A stretch of 64,000 bases of DNA from Gautieria morchelliformis (GCA_015179125.1 WHVA01000061.1:62001-126000); one strand, 5' to 3'. Shown: positions 45,422 to 58,541, counted from the stretch's first letter. Translations and numbers: made by a program. Notes: a model not told the origin generated them from the letters alone.

Positions 45422-48400
45422 ATGCACTCTCGTATATACGCTGCCAACAGAGCTTACTCTCTACATGGTTTCCATTCCCTTTCTCGAGCCCATTCCCAAG
45501 CTCTCAAGCAGAAAGCATCTCCGTCTCCAAACGTGCAAGGGAAGACCCCGCAGCAGATTATTGACGCGCCGCAGAGCAAGCAAGCAAATGACGCGACATT
45601 TGGTGAGTCAAACCCGAATACTATTGCAGTCGTCGTCTTCTGATGAATCCTGCAGCAAAACGCAACCAAGTCGGAGTGCAGCTCCTATCTCGCAGCTTGC
45701 ACGCCCAGATTTTCAAAAACGTCGCATTTCCGGCGCCCCCAGCCACGTATACACAAATCGCTCGAGAACACCTTGCCAGACATCAGCTGGATCCCGCTTC
45801 TTCCTCATCACATCCAGATATCGCATTTACACTCCCACCTCTTCGGGGCCACACGATCGACTCCCATTTCCATGCTATCGGCGCGGAAGCGGCAGAGCCG
45901 TATCTCTCCATGTCGAAGCAGATGGCCTCTACCACATTGCCGCCCCGTCCGGAGAGTTGGGTCATTCAGTCTGGGTGGACAAAATACTGGACGGGAGAGG
46001 ATGGTCTGCACGAATCTGTGGAAAGCCCAGACGAAGAACTGCTGGTGTTTGATGTTGAATCTATGCCGAAATACCACCAGTTTTCTGTTCTGGCCTGTGC
46101 TGCCTCCCCCACGGCGTGGTATGCGTGGATATCTCCGTGGTTGCTTGGGGAGTCCACGGACCCTCAACAACTCATTCCTCTCGGAGATCCATCTGGGCAG
46201 CGTATTGTGATTGGCCACAACGTTTCTTACGATCGTGCACGTACACGCGAGGAATACTGCCTTGAACGTCCTGGCACCCGTTGGCTGGACACAATGGCGC
46301 TGCACGTGGCCGTCAATGGTATCTCCTCTCACCAGCGACCCGCATGGAGTAAATATCGCAAGCAAAAGCAGGCCAGCCGGACCATGAAAGATGAGGCTGT
46401 CGAGTCGGTTCTTGGCCTGATCGCGGAATTCAAGCGGGAGGCCATGGATGAGCATGACGTGGAGAAAAGAGGAGAGCTTTTACGCCGTGTAGCGGAGATG
46501 GAGGAATCGCTTCCGTCACTGCAGGCCATCTCCGAGGTCGGTGGCGAACGGGAAGACGATGGGGAAAGTGATGAGATGGCACAGCAACGCTGGGAGGACT
46601 TGACCTCGGCCAATTCGCTCGCAGACGTTGCCCGTTTACACTGTGACATTGAGATGGATAAATCTACACGAGACGACTTCATGACATCCACACCTGACGC
46701 AATACTCGCGGACATCTCTTCGTATCTAACATATTGTGCCAACGATGTTGCCGTCACCCACGAAGTCTTCCGCAAGACGTTGCCTGCATTTCTTGAAAAG
46801 TGTCCGAGCCCTGTTAGCTTCGCCGGCATGTGCAGCATGGGAAGCAGCTTTCTCACCGTTAATGAAAGTTGGGAGCGCTACCTCGAAAATGCCGAGAGCA
46901 AGTACCGGGAGCTTGAGGGTAAAGTCGGAGCTGCGCTCAGGAGTCTTGCCGAAGATGCTCGCCTCTTACTTGCGAACGACAAGTGGAAGGGCGATGTCTG
47001 GCTGGAGCAGTTAGACTGGACTCCCAAGAAGCCCCGAAAAACCGCGATCCGGAAGGTCGAAGTCGAACCCACTCTTGAGCCAAGAACACTGCCATCCCCA
47101 GATGTCTTTGCTAGCCAGAAGGGTCGCAAGCTCCGCATTGTTCCCAAGTTTTATAATGACATGGATGTCCTTGGAGTTTTAGACCCTTACGTGCTTCAGC
47201 ATATAATTCCCTTTATCTTGCGGCTAGAACTTCGTGGCGAACCCGTGCGATACGATCCGACCAATGGCTGGCACACGCTCTCCGATGCCGAGGAGGATGT
47301 GGCAGTAACAGAACGTATCGTGTTGCCTGCCAAAAAGAAAACCAGAGACCTATTCGACCGCGCCCAGTCATTTTCTCTGTATAAAAAGGGGATATTGGGC
47401 CGTCAAAACGGTGAATCGATGAAGGCCTGGGTTACCTTGTTATCCCGCACAGAAGACGGTGGACTCACGTCTAGACTACTGCTCCGGAACGCACGACGCC
47501 TTATCAGTCTCTACAGCGACGTGGAAAGCAGCGATCGAGCGGATTTTTGGCCCTGGATGGAGCAGCTTGATTGGACCCCCGTGCAGTTGCATTCCACCGA
47601 CTTGGTTGGTGATCAGGCAACAAAACATACCGCTGAAGGAGCGGGCGAAACAGCCATGATTCCTAAATGGTATTGGCAGCTCGGGAGGCCTAAAGTGGAA
47701 ACCAGCCAGGGGAATATTGATATCACCGTCCGGAGTCGCGTGGCTCCCATTCTGTTGAAGCTGAAGTGGCAGGGCTGGCCGCTCGTACACTCACGTGAGC
47801 ATGGATGGACGTTTCGTGTGGCAAGAGAAGCACTCAAGACTGGCAGTTTCGCGACGCGACAAAAGGAGCTTTCGTTTTATCATGATGCAGACGAAGCCTT
47901 ACGAGTCATCAGCGATGGCGACGGGGAATTTGCTTTCTTCAAGCTGCCACACAAGGACGGCGAGGCTGCGAATGTGGGAAGTCCACTTGGCAAGACGTTT
48001 CTGAAGTTTGCGGCGGACGGAACGCTGAGCAGTCCAGGCCAGACGGCGAAGGAGGCGCTTGACATTAATGCACAGTGCAGCTACTGGATCAGCGCACGCG
48101 ACCGCATTATGAAGCAGATGGTCGTGTGGGACGACGCTGGACGGCAGGGTTTGCGGTCACTAGCGCCTGCCGAAAGTAAGTGGGGCATGATTCTACCTCA
48201 AGTTATTACCATGGGCACTGTCACGCGACGTGCCATTGAGAAAACGTGGCTCACGGCATCAAACGCTAAGGTGAACCGTATCGGGTCAGAACTCAAGGCC
48301 ATGGTGCGTGCACCAGAAGGATACGCAATTGTTGGTGCCGACGTCGACTCTGAAGAGCTCTGGATCTCAAGTTGTATGGGCGATGCACAGTTTGGCCTCC

Positions 48401-49545
48401 ACGGTGCCACCGCGATTGGCTGGATGACATTGGAAGGGACCAAGAAAGCTGGGACAGATCTCCATTCCAAAACCGCGGGTATTCTTGGCATATCGCGCAA
48501 CCAAGCCAAAGTCTTCAATTATTCGCGTATTTATGGCGCTGGCATGAAGCATGCCATGCTACTTTTGCTGCAGAGCAATGCATCAATGTTACCAGAGGAG
48601 GCTCAGCGTCTCGCCGAACAGCTCTATGCATCCACGAAGGGCAAGAATACGCATCGCACTGACATGTTCGGATGCAAGTTTTGGTTTGGCGGCACTGAGA
48701 GCTTTGTCTTCAACAAACTCGAGGCGATTGCCCTGTCCGATCAGCCCAAGACACCCGCACTTGGTTGTGGAGTGACTTATGCATTGTCTAAGCAATATCT
48801 CCCCCAGAAGTTTGGCTCAGACTATCTCCCGTCTCGCATCAACTGGGTCGTGCAGTCCTCAGGCGTCGATTACTTGCATCTTCTCATCGTCTCTATGGAA
48901 CATCTATGTCAAACTTATGGGATTCAAGCGCGGTACCTGATTTCGGTGCATGACGAACTTAGGTATCTTGTTAAAGAAGAGGATAAATACCGCGCGGCGC
49001 TCGCCCTGCAGATTGCGAACCTCTGGACACGCTCATTATTCGCTTATCGTCTCGGCATGGATGACCTCCCCCAAGGCGTAGCATTCTTCAGTGCCGTGGA
49101 CGTGGACAAGGTGCTAAGAAAGGAGGTTGACATGCCCTGCGTCACGCCGAGTCAGCCGGTGCCCATTCCACCCGGCGAGACCCTGGACATCGTAAACGTG
49201 CTGGAAAAGACGAACGGCGGGTCATTGTGGAAGGACGGTAGCCCAATGCAAAAGGATTCCGAGGCCGTCCCATTGAGTACGGCGGCGCACGTCTCGGGAA
49301 GTTATGTTGCACCGGATTGCCTCATACATCGCGCTAAAAGCGCGAACTGGCTGAAAGCGCAGGCTACAGTCTTGTTTGAGGAAGTCAAGTTCTTAGCGGG
49401 GAAAGACGCACGGACGACGTTTGACGGTGGGATAGGATGGAAAAAGAGCGTTTACAAAAAGCCGGGACAGTCGGGACGGAAAGTAGGCCGGCCAAGAAAA
49501 TTGGGGAATATAGAGTGTGTGGAGACGTGGGACGGGAAGGAGTGA
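45422..49545 (+). CDS. MIP1: Mitochondrial DNA polymerase gamma, about 1356 aa
   Basis: Exon 1 (45422-45602) and exon 2 (45656-49545) join over a 53-nt GT-AG intron. Residues 1-30 (MHSRIYAANRAYSLHGFHSL) are Arg/Ser-rich without acids, as in a mitochondrial presequence. The 3'-5' exonuclease has Exo I (LLVFDVESMP), Exo II (IVIGHNVSYDRAR) and Exo III (YCANDVAVTHEVF). The family-A polymerase has motif A (VGADVDSEELW), motif B (RNQAKVFNYSRIYGAG) and motif C (ISVHDELRYLV). All catalytic acids are present. It replicates and proofreads mitochondrial DNA in the matrix. The length exceeds yeast Mip1 slightly through a C-terminal extension of about 130 residues after the palm end (DMPCVTPSQPVPIPPGETLD), ending in basic KKPGQSGRKVGRPRK. 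This is a complete, single-copy-type housekeeping gene. Confidence 0.97.
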
Positions 49546-52500
49546 TTGCATTAATAACTTAAGATTTACATAATGTATGTCTTACGAGAACAATAATTGT
49601 TCGCCTTATTACTAGTTGACCCGATTCGAACAGCCTTACTGTAATTGCCGAGTTCGATTACTTGGAGTGCGATATCCGTGATATCAAATCTGACGACTTC
49701 GGCCAGGAGGACGTCCAATACTGGTAGCATACTTAGACCCAGATATGGTGTACTTATATATAGAGCATTGCACTTTGGGGGTTATCAGTATAACTCAGGA
49801 ATGACCCACCCCCCAAACCTCTCTTGAGTCGAATCCTAAACCTAGCTGTACTGCCCCTGATTGCGTTTCCAACTTTCCATTAGTACTTATATAGCAAACA
49901 AGCTGTACAATAGATCAACGTGTACGAGATAATTCTCATGCTTCGTGCATGTGGTGGGAAGCATTGACAACTAGGGCCGGCGGAGGTCGGTCACGAAGCA
50001 CAAAAGTTGGAGCTCGCCTGTACGTGGGATTCTAGGCCTAGGGCATGAGAGAAGCGCTGCCTGAAGGCCTCGGATAGTCGCGGGCATCGATTCATGTGGT
50101 TAAATACAGAGCCGCTGTTGTAATATCAGCTGTGGACCATATTTCGTATGACCTACACGAGCCGAATTTACCGAGGTGCACATTCATGTGTACACGCTCC
50201 ATCCACGAGTCGAGACGATCCAGCGCATGCAAAGTCACCGAACCGAGCCGAGGCACCACACATGCAACGGGATCCGAGTGAACGTTCTTCGTGTCACAAG
50301 CCGCAGACATTTCATACCGTGTCCAGTCTCCGTTGTATCTCTCAACTCAGCCCCCAGTTAAAGGCTTGACATGTCGTTCTACGACTCTGTCAAGAGCAAG
50401 CTGGAAGTAAGACCAGGTATTAGTGGGACCCATCAGTCTGTCAGTGATGGCACGTCTAGAAAAGCAAATTACAGCAAACTCTAAGCTCGGCTCAGACGTA
50501 CAGTCGACTGAGCCTGACGCCTCAAACTCAAATGATAAATCAATAAACGGTTCATTCATCAAACTCATTAGTCACCCTTATAACCGTCAATGATCACATC
50601 TGTCCTTTGATGTCTCTATAGTGTTCAAGACAATATTGCAAGGCCGATCAATTGAGATGTATCTGTGCTTGGTCAATACTTCCTTTACTGCAAAAATCCG
50701 TGTCAGCAGAAAGCAGCTACCACGGTGCGAACAGACCACCTTCAATTCCTCTAGCACCAACCCTCGCGATCGCCATGCCACATCAAGCGCTATACAGCAT
50801 TTCGGGACAAGTAACCTGTTTCGAGATCAATAAAGATTCTGTGGTTACAGTAAAGATCAGGCAGTACGCAACCCCATAGTATCTGCCGCATACCCTGATC
50901 AGCTAAAAGTTATAAGCCATGCATGGGGTACGTCACCGTTTGTGTTCACACTGCTGACTGTGGTGGCTCAGCGAGCGTAGGGCAACCTATTTCATACGTA
51001 AATATGCTAACAAGGGAGGGAGAATTCGCATACCTCTGCCATGTAAGGCTGCTCCTTCTGGATTGTTTTACAACCTTCCGAAAGGCTTCATCATACTTGG
51101 CATTCCAGTATCTAGCACTGGAAACGAATCAAGTACCGCCTCGATCATCATGGTTCTGACCTACAGGTGCCATGCATGCACCGGTATTCGAGACCGAAGC
51201 GAATGGAGATCCGGATTCTGGGTTAATATCGAGAGTCGTGTATTTGCCTGACGTATAGTAAGCATAGATCCGCGTATCGATTCATCAACCTGTCATGAAA
51301 CCTCCACCTAGGTATTGTACCGTAAAAATAGATGCCGACTGATTGCATACGGGCCCTGATACAGGCTGGATTCATCAAATGTACACGACAGTGTCACAAT
51401 GTCCGCCACCTCCCGGCTAAAATAAAACCCATAAACACCTCAGTGCCAGTTTCATCCTGCAAAAATATTTACGATGGATTGAGAGACCAAGCAGGGTGTT
51501 GGCCCTAAACAGGTATTGTGAGAGCGCGTCTTCCAGTAATACCTTGTCAAACTTGTCTTCCTTGTGAATATCGTCAAAAGCTTTGAGTGCCACTTCCCAG
51601 GGAATCGATTTACACATGACGTGCTGGTAAGTTCCCGATCAGAGTGCAAAATGGTGTGACAGTGGAACATGCAACCTATACAACAGGTGAAAAATTTCGG
51701 CTTTGAGAGTGCGGATCGCCGAGAGAATAATCAAGGCCTACACGAAGGCCTAATCTATATTGTGAGCGTGGTCGGAAGATATGGAACAATAGAAACCTTT
51801 GTGAAGTTTGTAGCTCCCTATCCGATACAGATTTTTTTTTCAAGGTTACAGTAAAGCCTCGCGCTTGTCAATTCCACATAAACCACGTATCAGACTGTGT
51901 GCCTCTCAAGATGACATCTCCATCTCCAATAGATGACCGGGACTGGCCTCCGTAGCTATAGCGGTAGTATCAAGATGAGATAAAATAACCGTGAGCCAAC
52001 TTGAGGGCCCGATTCAACGCGCTGTCGTATCAAACTCTGGGACACCTCCGATTGGCCGTGGCTCCGCTGTAGAGTGACGCAAAGAGCAATGATAATGGCA
52101 CTAACCTCCGAAACCAGTTGTAGTATTAACAGCGCTTTATGTGGGAGGCAAAGGTACTCGTATCAGCGGGGTGATTAAACAGCTTCTCGTACCATGTGCT
52201 GACGACCCTGATCAGTGGCACCAGCGGTCCAGCGCTTACATAACGTTGATCATGCCGTCACGACTCACGGAGCGCTTGACTCGTTACAATTGGCCAATTC
52301 CACCCTCGGCAGGTCGAGAGTCATAATTACAGTAAACCTGCCTTTGACAATGATTTTCAAGATATACTATATCGTAAGTGCCACTTCCTTATCCAGAACG
52401 ATTCAAGAAGGGGCCATGGGGCCGGATCAATGATGGGTTTCGTCGATGATCGCCTCCGAAGTTCACCTTCAAGTTGCCTTTCTCTACCAGTAGTCAATCC

Positions 52501-53600
52501 AAGTTTTTTTTAGAGATGGTGCGTCCACTTGGTTTTGCGAGAATACTAGCGTCTATTTTGGTGAGTGCAGGATGTAAGATATGTTGATGTCCACCAAATT
52601 GCAAAGTCATATTTCTGCCAGGCGCCGTACGAAAAACAAAGATCCCGCCAGCTCACGATACTCACATCTGGTTGTCGTAGACTCAAAATACTTCGTGTTT
52701 GTTCCTGAACACTGAGCATTGGTTACCCCAAATTCATGTGGCTGGTCAGAAAGTTTCTCAAGATCCCAGGACTGGTACTCATTACCCAACCTGACACGTT
52801 GTAACATATGTCTTCTTGACTTTTCTCACAGTTCACATTACCTGAGCCACCATATTTACTGAGAGCTTGTGGCGCTCTATACTGGTCCTCGTTTTCCGGT
52901 TAATAATTGCGGCTTCAGAGCTATTTGATGCCAAATTCAAATACACCCTAGGGGCTAATTCTCCTGTGGTAATGGGATGTTTTTGCTGAATGCGGTCACA
53001 CTCCGCCTTGGTGGGAATAACACTATTGGACGCAGGCCGATCTCGGAAATCTCACCCCAGCCTTGCATGACGAGCGGAGCGCGTGCCCTGGCATTAGTTT
53101 CATTTTTGGTCGCCTTGATCATAAGGCTTAAATTCAAACATTCTAGAAGGCAATCGAGGCCACGGCCTGTTGTAATTTACGCCTAATCCTGTGTGACTGG
53201 CAGCTTGTCTGGCATAGCCAGGGTTCTGAGTTGATCTTGGCGATATTGAACAAGTAGCTTCGCTCTTACGTGCGTCTTTTGCACTAGTTGGGCGTCGTTC
53301 TGCACCTTGTATTTTCTCTAGGAGCTTCAGCCTAAGGTTCTTCACAAGCCCTGGTTATTCTTATGCATGAACGTTACATTCCCCCTACGGAAGTTACCCT
53401 GTAGACTATCACCAGCGCAAATGTGCTTTGGACCATTGGCAAATCATGCAAAGTTCCCCTGATTGACGTCGGCTGCTGAGGGTGCCAATCATCAGTCTTG
53501 TAAGTTACAAGGGCGCGGCCCCAAAATACAAAGCACACAAACCAAGAAAAAGACAACAATTAGTGCATTAGTATCAATCCCTATGGCGATCTGATCCACA
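49546..53600. other. Four kilobases without a firm gene
   Basis: Several fragments look exon-like but do not assemble. One is ATG at about 50371 (MSFYDSVKSKLE followed by a GTAAGA donor); another is a plus-strand piece at about 50620-50830 (TILQGRSIEMYLCLVNTSFT). On the minus strand are SIPWEVALKAFDDIHKEDKF (about 51610-51550) and MLQRVRLGNEYQSWDLEKLS from 52807 with a GTGAGT donor. No domain is recognised. The area may hold one or two spliced unknown genes or decayed sequence. Confidence 0.35.
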
Positions 53601-54307
53601 TCTTTCCCACTTTTGGGGGCTTCGGAACGACGAGACAACTCGAAGAATTAAACATACACCGGATATTATTATTGACGCTGTAATTCTATGCATGTAACGT
53701 TGTATGGAGTGTCGGAACACACTGACGTCCAAGTCCAATCAGCCATTCGGACCACATTGGACCATGAGTTATGTATATACCAGAGCGCGCACACCCTGGA
53801 CATATCTCGTCAATACGTGATGCCGGACTCGGAAGGTCTGATGCATGTCGACTATAGCGCGGCAGCGCCTTCTATTACCCTAGGTATGGCAAAATGGTAC
53901 GAACAGGCGCCATCTTGGGTCCATCATATCATGCATCATGGCCCAACCGTTTTTCTGCATGCTTGTTGAGCCCAACTTACATCAACACCCTCGCAAGTAA
54001 TGGCATTGATTGGTAACTATATTTGGGATGGTTTTCATTCAATTACAGCGCCACAGGACACATTACAATATTATCTGGACCAATAGTACTAGCAGTGCTA
54101 GTGGTCCAGGCCTGGCAGGCTGATTTGATGGTAGGACCCAAGTGTCACTGGCATGGGCAGAGTCGACCACCCAGGCTGGGCGCTTCGGGGATGCGTATGA
54201 TATAAATATTTGAAGACATGATGGACGTTGTATGTAACAGAGTTGACAAGGATGGTGGTGGTCGTGTTGCGAAGTAGCGACTTTGAGGTGTGTGATGAAT
54301 GCGCCCT
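53601..54307. other. Intergenic stretch with a small palindrome
   Basis: At about 54075-54110 the text ctggacca...ctagcagtgctag...tggtccag forms a short inverted repeat. The frame 53688-53969 starts with ATG but has no recognised homology or neighbours supporting it. Confidence 0.35.
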
Positions 54308-54979
54308 TTATTCTGTCGTGTATAAGTTCCATGAGTTTGATCCATCAGGTCCTGGCATTAATCCTACGAAAGAGGTTCTCCCATGGAGGTGCTCTATTTT
54401 CCTCCTGGCCTCTGGAATCGACGAGCTGCGAAATGTACGGGGTATGTCAAATGAGGTGGCGCGCATGGGTATCGGGGGACGGGTTCTAAGGTTCAGGTAG
54501 TCAATCTCTTCCCATACAGAGGAACTATCTGGCGCATGTAGACGACGGTAAATAGCATTGAGTACGTCGAAAACTGTCACGCTTCGCATATTGTACACCA
54601 TGACGGGCAATGGTGGAGTGGTGGGCAGCATGATGCGGAGATAGGTGAGGGGAGGGTTGGTAGCAGCCATGCTGAGCATGAACGAGGTATACTGTTCGTC
54701 AGGGAAAATGACGGAAGTCGGTGGACTGTCGAGGTCGTAATAGACATGTCGAGGTGATGAGGGGCGCAACATCTCATGCAATTGGATGGTGGGTGTGGTG
54801 GGCGAAGGCAAATTACCAACAGCGTCTTTTAACACGACTGATAAGAAAACATTCAACTTGGCAAAAATTTCGCGCTTACTGGTCCAGGGGCCCGGGGAAT
54901 AATACAATGATATCTCTGGCAGTGGTACAGTTCTAGGCCGAGGCGTTGGAGGCGTCATTAATGGCATTAAAAGAAGCAT
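54308..54979 (-). CDS. DUF6699-type basidiomycete protein, about 223 aa
   Basis: This single exon runs from the ATG at 54979 (MLLLMPLMTPPTPRPR) to a stop at 54308. After a Pro-rich leader come VYYDLDSPPTSVIF, ATNPPLTYLRIMLP, PVMVYNMRSVTVFDVLNAIY with RRLHAP, and the C-terminal GRTSFVGLMPGPDGSNSWNL. That is the layout of DUF6699: a small alpha/beta domain with a conserved PW-x-V...VTV-DVL core and an F-x-GL...W end. Function unknown; the family is expanded in mushrooms. The frame is open upstream to about 55039 but lacks another ATG, and the TATA box at 55105-55111 fits the chosen start. Confidence 0.8.
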   Translation of the reverse strand: MLLLMPLMTPPTPRPRTVPLPEISLYYSPGPWTSKREIFAKLNVFLSVVLKDAVGNLPSPTTPTIQLHEMLRPSSPRHVYYDLDSPPTSVIFPDEQYTSFMLSMAATNPPLTYLRIMLPTTPPLPVMVYNMRSVTVFDVLNAIYRRLHAPDSSSVWEEIDYLNLRTRPPIPMRATSFDIPRTFRSSSIPEARRKIEHLHGRTSFVGLMPGPDGSNSWNLYTTE

Positions 54980-55104
54980 TGGTGGAATCAAATAATCATG
55001 GTCGTTGTTCGTGGCAAATCGTGGAATGTGAGGTCGCACGAACAGGTAGTGAGTGGTACGTGCGAGGGGTGCAAGGAGAGGAGAGGTCTCGGCAAGGCCG
55101 TCGG

Positions 55105-55111
55105 TTTTATA
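55105..55111 (-). promoter_or_regulatory. TATA box of the DUF6699 gene
   Basis: On the minus strand this reads TATAAAA within ctttataaaaccg, about 126 bases upstream of the ATG at 54979. The distance leaves room for a start site near 55075 and a leader of about 100 nt. Confidence 0.55.
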
Positions 55112-55882
55112 AAGTGCTTCTAATATATCATCACATCACGGTCGCTTTAAGACCAGCGATCCCGAGGAATAATTGGGTGGCATTGTAGTGAGGGGATCAC
55201 GCTGAGTTCAACGGCAGCTGGGCACAGCCGCAGGCGTCTGTGATGATAACATCGGTTGAAGGTCTTCAGCGAAGGAGTGCTGTGCCGGGCCCTGGGCGGC
55301 ACCATGGTTAATTCCGGGGTCGATCCAGGGGTGAAGACACGGAGGAGTAACGTGGATTGCAATCCCTCACCGGAGCGTGTAGGTCGCGACTCGCGACACG
55401 TCGGTCTTGTCGTGCTTCCATCTCAACTGACAGTTCCGCTCCCAGCAGCCTGAGATTGTATGGAGCCTCACGGCTGCATAACTCTCGTTGTAGTGGTAAG
55501 TGGGCATTCCATCATGATTATAGGACTGGCAGTTTGACAATGCGCTTATTGCGTGACAGTTATTGTAGACTTTCATCCAGCCAACCACCGGCATGATGCG
55601 AGGACATAGCTAAGCCATCTTGACGGATGCGCCAAACAAATTTAAACCGGTGTAATATTTCCCGGCTTCTTCGAAGTCATTATCTGAAGTCAACTGACGA
55701 TTGGATGGGTCTTACGATTCACCGGCATTACACTAAGGATGACCTGCGACTATTCATTCGCTATCAATCGCACAGTAATATACACCGTTGGTTAGCACAT
55801 GGGTTAAAGTGTCCGCTGGAAGTTTGGAACCCTCGAGAAGCCGCAGTATTCGGCACGCATTATGTAATGCCACGTGAAGAGG
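55112..55882. other. Intergenic stretch, no firm gene
   Basis: A plus-strand frame at 55627-55890 has no recognised family. It overlaps the 3' end of the next minus-strand gene and is probably spurious. Confidence 0.35.
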
Positions 55883-56471
55883 TCATGTAAGTGACATGCA
55901 TGGGAAAATATGATATGTTCCGCGGCGGACATGTTCAAGACCCGATTCAAAGGGTTCGGCGTAATAAAATTGCGGCAGTACGGTCGCCTCGAGATCAAGG
56001 TGGATGGCCCATTTATCAGACTGGTCCCCAAACGGAGACAGGCCTCGGAACCAACTCCTAAGTATGTGATGGCAAGAAGTCTGATCGTTGAAGATATTGG
56101 TTGGAGCGAGAAGTACTCCGCTGGACTCGTTGCAAGAAAGTGTCCATAGCAACATACTGCATCGTTGAAGTCACCGCCCATTCGAGTTCGCTCACTGTCC
56201 TTGTCATTGCTGAATGAATCGCAGATAGGCCAGAAAAGCACGTTAAAGGGGTGCCCTGTGGAGAAGTAATCAAGATGGCCCATGGAAGTCCATCGCAAAC
56301 GACTTCTATTTTCGTCGACAGAGGCCGGATTGCGAGTTCCCATAGATATTCATATTGAGAATCGAGGCAGGAGGGTGGGGTAGATACATTATATGGCGGA
56401 TATTCCAAGGGGTATGTGAGAAGTTGATGCAAGCACGGCAGTGGTAAGGAAGAAGTTGCTACGGACGACAT
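55883..56471 (-). CDS. Second DUF6699-like gene, with a frame change near its 3' end
   Basis: The ATG at 56471 opens MSSVATSSLPLPCLHQLLTY. Family-like parts follow: YEYLWELAIRPLSTKIEVVC, DGLPWAILITSPQGTPLTCF, a SGLSAIHSAM helix and VSELEWAVTSTMQYVAMDTF, then LQRSDFLPSHT. The expected end, SWFRGLSPFGDQSDKWAIHL, is present but in another frame, starting near 56068, with no GT-AG pair that would join them. Either a small indel broke the gene or the true end is different. The pattern matches DUF6699 (PW-x-I...GV core, then W-F-x-GL...W). It lies about 800 bp from the other DUF6699 gene in the same orientation, so the two may be an old tandem pair. Confidence 0.55.
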
Positions 56472-57140
56472 GGAGCTTTATTATGAGAAAAAGATAGTGA
56501 GATATTCAAGTCATGAAGGAATAATTTTATCCAGCCTAATGTGTATACTTATCTGTGATTTCAACAGCTGATAGGGCCCCATGTGATTCTACTAAATAAT
56601 ACATGATGTATGAGTATAAGTCCTATGTGATATCATGTGATGTAGTGGGATATTTAGGGGTCATACGCTGAAATCTAGCTCTTTGTTTGTTCTGAGTCTA
56701 GACTCTAATACTTAAATCTACTCTTGAGTTTTTATTCTAACAAAAGGAATTGATACAGTCTGATAATGTTAATTTTACACATTTCTAGAACATTAGTGGG
56801 TATGTGATCATATCATTATGGGATCTTCTATGATAATTCATTGTGTGAGAGAATGTACAAATATTTTCAATGATAACATAGTAATCTGGATGATTTCCTA
56901 CAACTATAATAAATCCCCTGTAATCCTTTTGGAATATGGTATTGTCAAGTATCTGAGGAAATCCTATGTGATTTCCAATGTTTTTGAAACCCATGTGATC
57001 ACACATTATCACAGCATAATATAATCATTATTTTACAATAAACCAATCAGAGGTCCGTTAGGTTCTTATGGCGGCGCTTCGCTTATATTTTAGCTACCTT
57101 TTAGCTACATCGACACCATCCTCTACACACCCCCTTGTTA
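56472..57140. other. AT-rich block with repeated catgtgat words
   Basis: Words such as ccatgtgat, cctatgtgat and atcatgtgat recur on both strands between 56520 and 57010, giving near-palindromic text like tatgtgatcatatcat. It may be a MITE-like or decayed element. No terminal inverted repeats could be fixed. Confidence 0.4.
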
Positions 57141-57149
57141 CTCAGTAGC

Positions 57150-58541
57150 AAGTATCATGAGCACAGGTATGTTACTATTTGCAGTCTCCTTACTGTCCCA
57201 TTAATGTATGTATTATCTAGCCAGTGTCAAGTATGTGTAAGCTCATATACTCCAGATGGCCTTGATTGACTCGTGATAGTCCTGCTATTCAAGCTACTCA
57301 AGCACAGCTGGAGGCACTGTTGGAGAATGAGCCAGGCTATGAACCTCCACATCATGATGAGGACAATGAACAAGGTATGTATTAAAGACTATAGGAGTAT
57401 AGTGATAGCTTAGGCGACCAAATCTGATATCCTTCAACTCGCCTGCAAGCTCTATCTCCTTCCCCACAAAGCACATCTCAGCCTCAGCAGAACCATTCTG
57501 GGACACATAATTCAGAACACGATAAGTACCCATTCAGATAAATAGTTCGTGCTTATATATAAATATCTTAGGATATATCATGAGTCCACTCTCAAATGAT
57601 AACTCGACATCTAGGGTGTTAGGGCTCAGTTAGATGGTATACCTTTGGACAGAGATACTGGTATGTACATTTTTTAGACCATGCGGTGAGAAAGTGTGTG
57701 TTTATACGGACCAATTTTCAAGAACCAGCTAGAATGTCTCTCCTGGATCTTCGCACACGTTGTATACAGCTTCATGCACGATTATAGCTGTTACCTGATT
57801 CTTCTAGATCATCTGAGTGGACTTCAACAGGTATCAAAGCCTGCGACATATGCTACTATTACCACAATCGGCACTGTTGATCCCACACTGGATGCACTTT
57901 TTGGGCTTATTCTCACTCATCACCAGGCATGGATAATCTCCAGAGAAATTCTTGCACTATTGGTTTCTGGTATGGACTATGCCATAATGCGTGCAGGTGA
58001 AGCACGTGCTATTGATTCACTCAACCATTGGCAAGATGGTTGTCAATTACTGGATACTATAACTGCAGTAGCTCAGCGTGTCTTATTTGAAGTAGAGGGG
58101 ATATCTCCACTTGTGAATCAAGCCGCCGCTGCAGCAACCCGCTCATCAGCAGCTACAGCATGGGGTTTCAATGAATCCAATAGGTTATATATATTGTATA
58201 TTCTTCCACCAGTATGTACAATCCTCAGTTTTACTTCTGCCACCATGTCTTTTTTCCCAAGTTCACACCCTGATTCACAGCCTGGCCCTTTGATACATCG
58301 CATGGAAAGTGGTTTTCCATCACCCCCAACTCCTACTGGGGACTTATCAGCTGTAAATGCAGCTGAAGAGTGTTATGAATACACAACTAAAGCTATGCCA
58401 CCCAACATTCATCACTCTAACACGCTGATATACTACGAAAACATCATCTCAACTCTATGGACCACTGTGGACCACTTTCCTTATTTGGACATTGCAAGTC
58501 GTACACGTTATGACTTTGCATGTCACACTGTCACACTGTGA
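57150..58541 (+). CDS. Possible spliced gene of unknown function
   Basis: Short exons may begin at the ATG near 57157 (MSTG, then SPAIQATQAQLEALLENEPG and EPPHHDEDNEQ at about 57280-57373, GTATGT donor). The main open frame runs to 58541. It includes GTVDPTLDALFGLILTHHQA, SREILALLVSGMDYAIMRAG and VAQRVLFEVEGISPLVNQAA, then a Ser/Pro-rich loop (FPSSHPDSQPGPLIHRMESG). An acceptor-like ttcttctag lies near 57800. No domain was recognised. It could be a host gene or a protein of an unclassified transposon, given the neighbouring repeats. Confidence 0.35.

Noticed and set aside
45808-46856. Long minus-strand frames opposite the polymerase gene
   Set aside because: The plus strand carries the complete exonuclease motifs of DNA polymerase gamma; the antisense frames are shadows.
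49620-49645. cccgattcgaacagcc, resembling a reversed tRNA T-arm
   Set aside because: No cloverleaf partner sequences were found in the neighbouring 90 bases on either strand.
51452-51670. MFHCHT-type frame suggesting a multicopper oxidase
   Set aside because: Only one short word resembles the copper site; no second motif or cupredoxin segment lies nearby.
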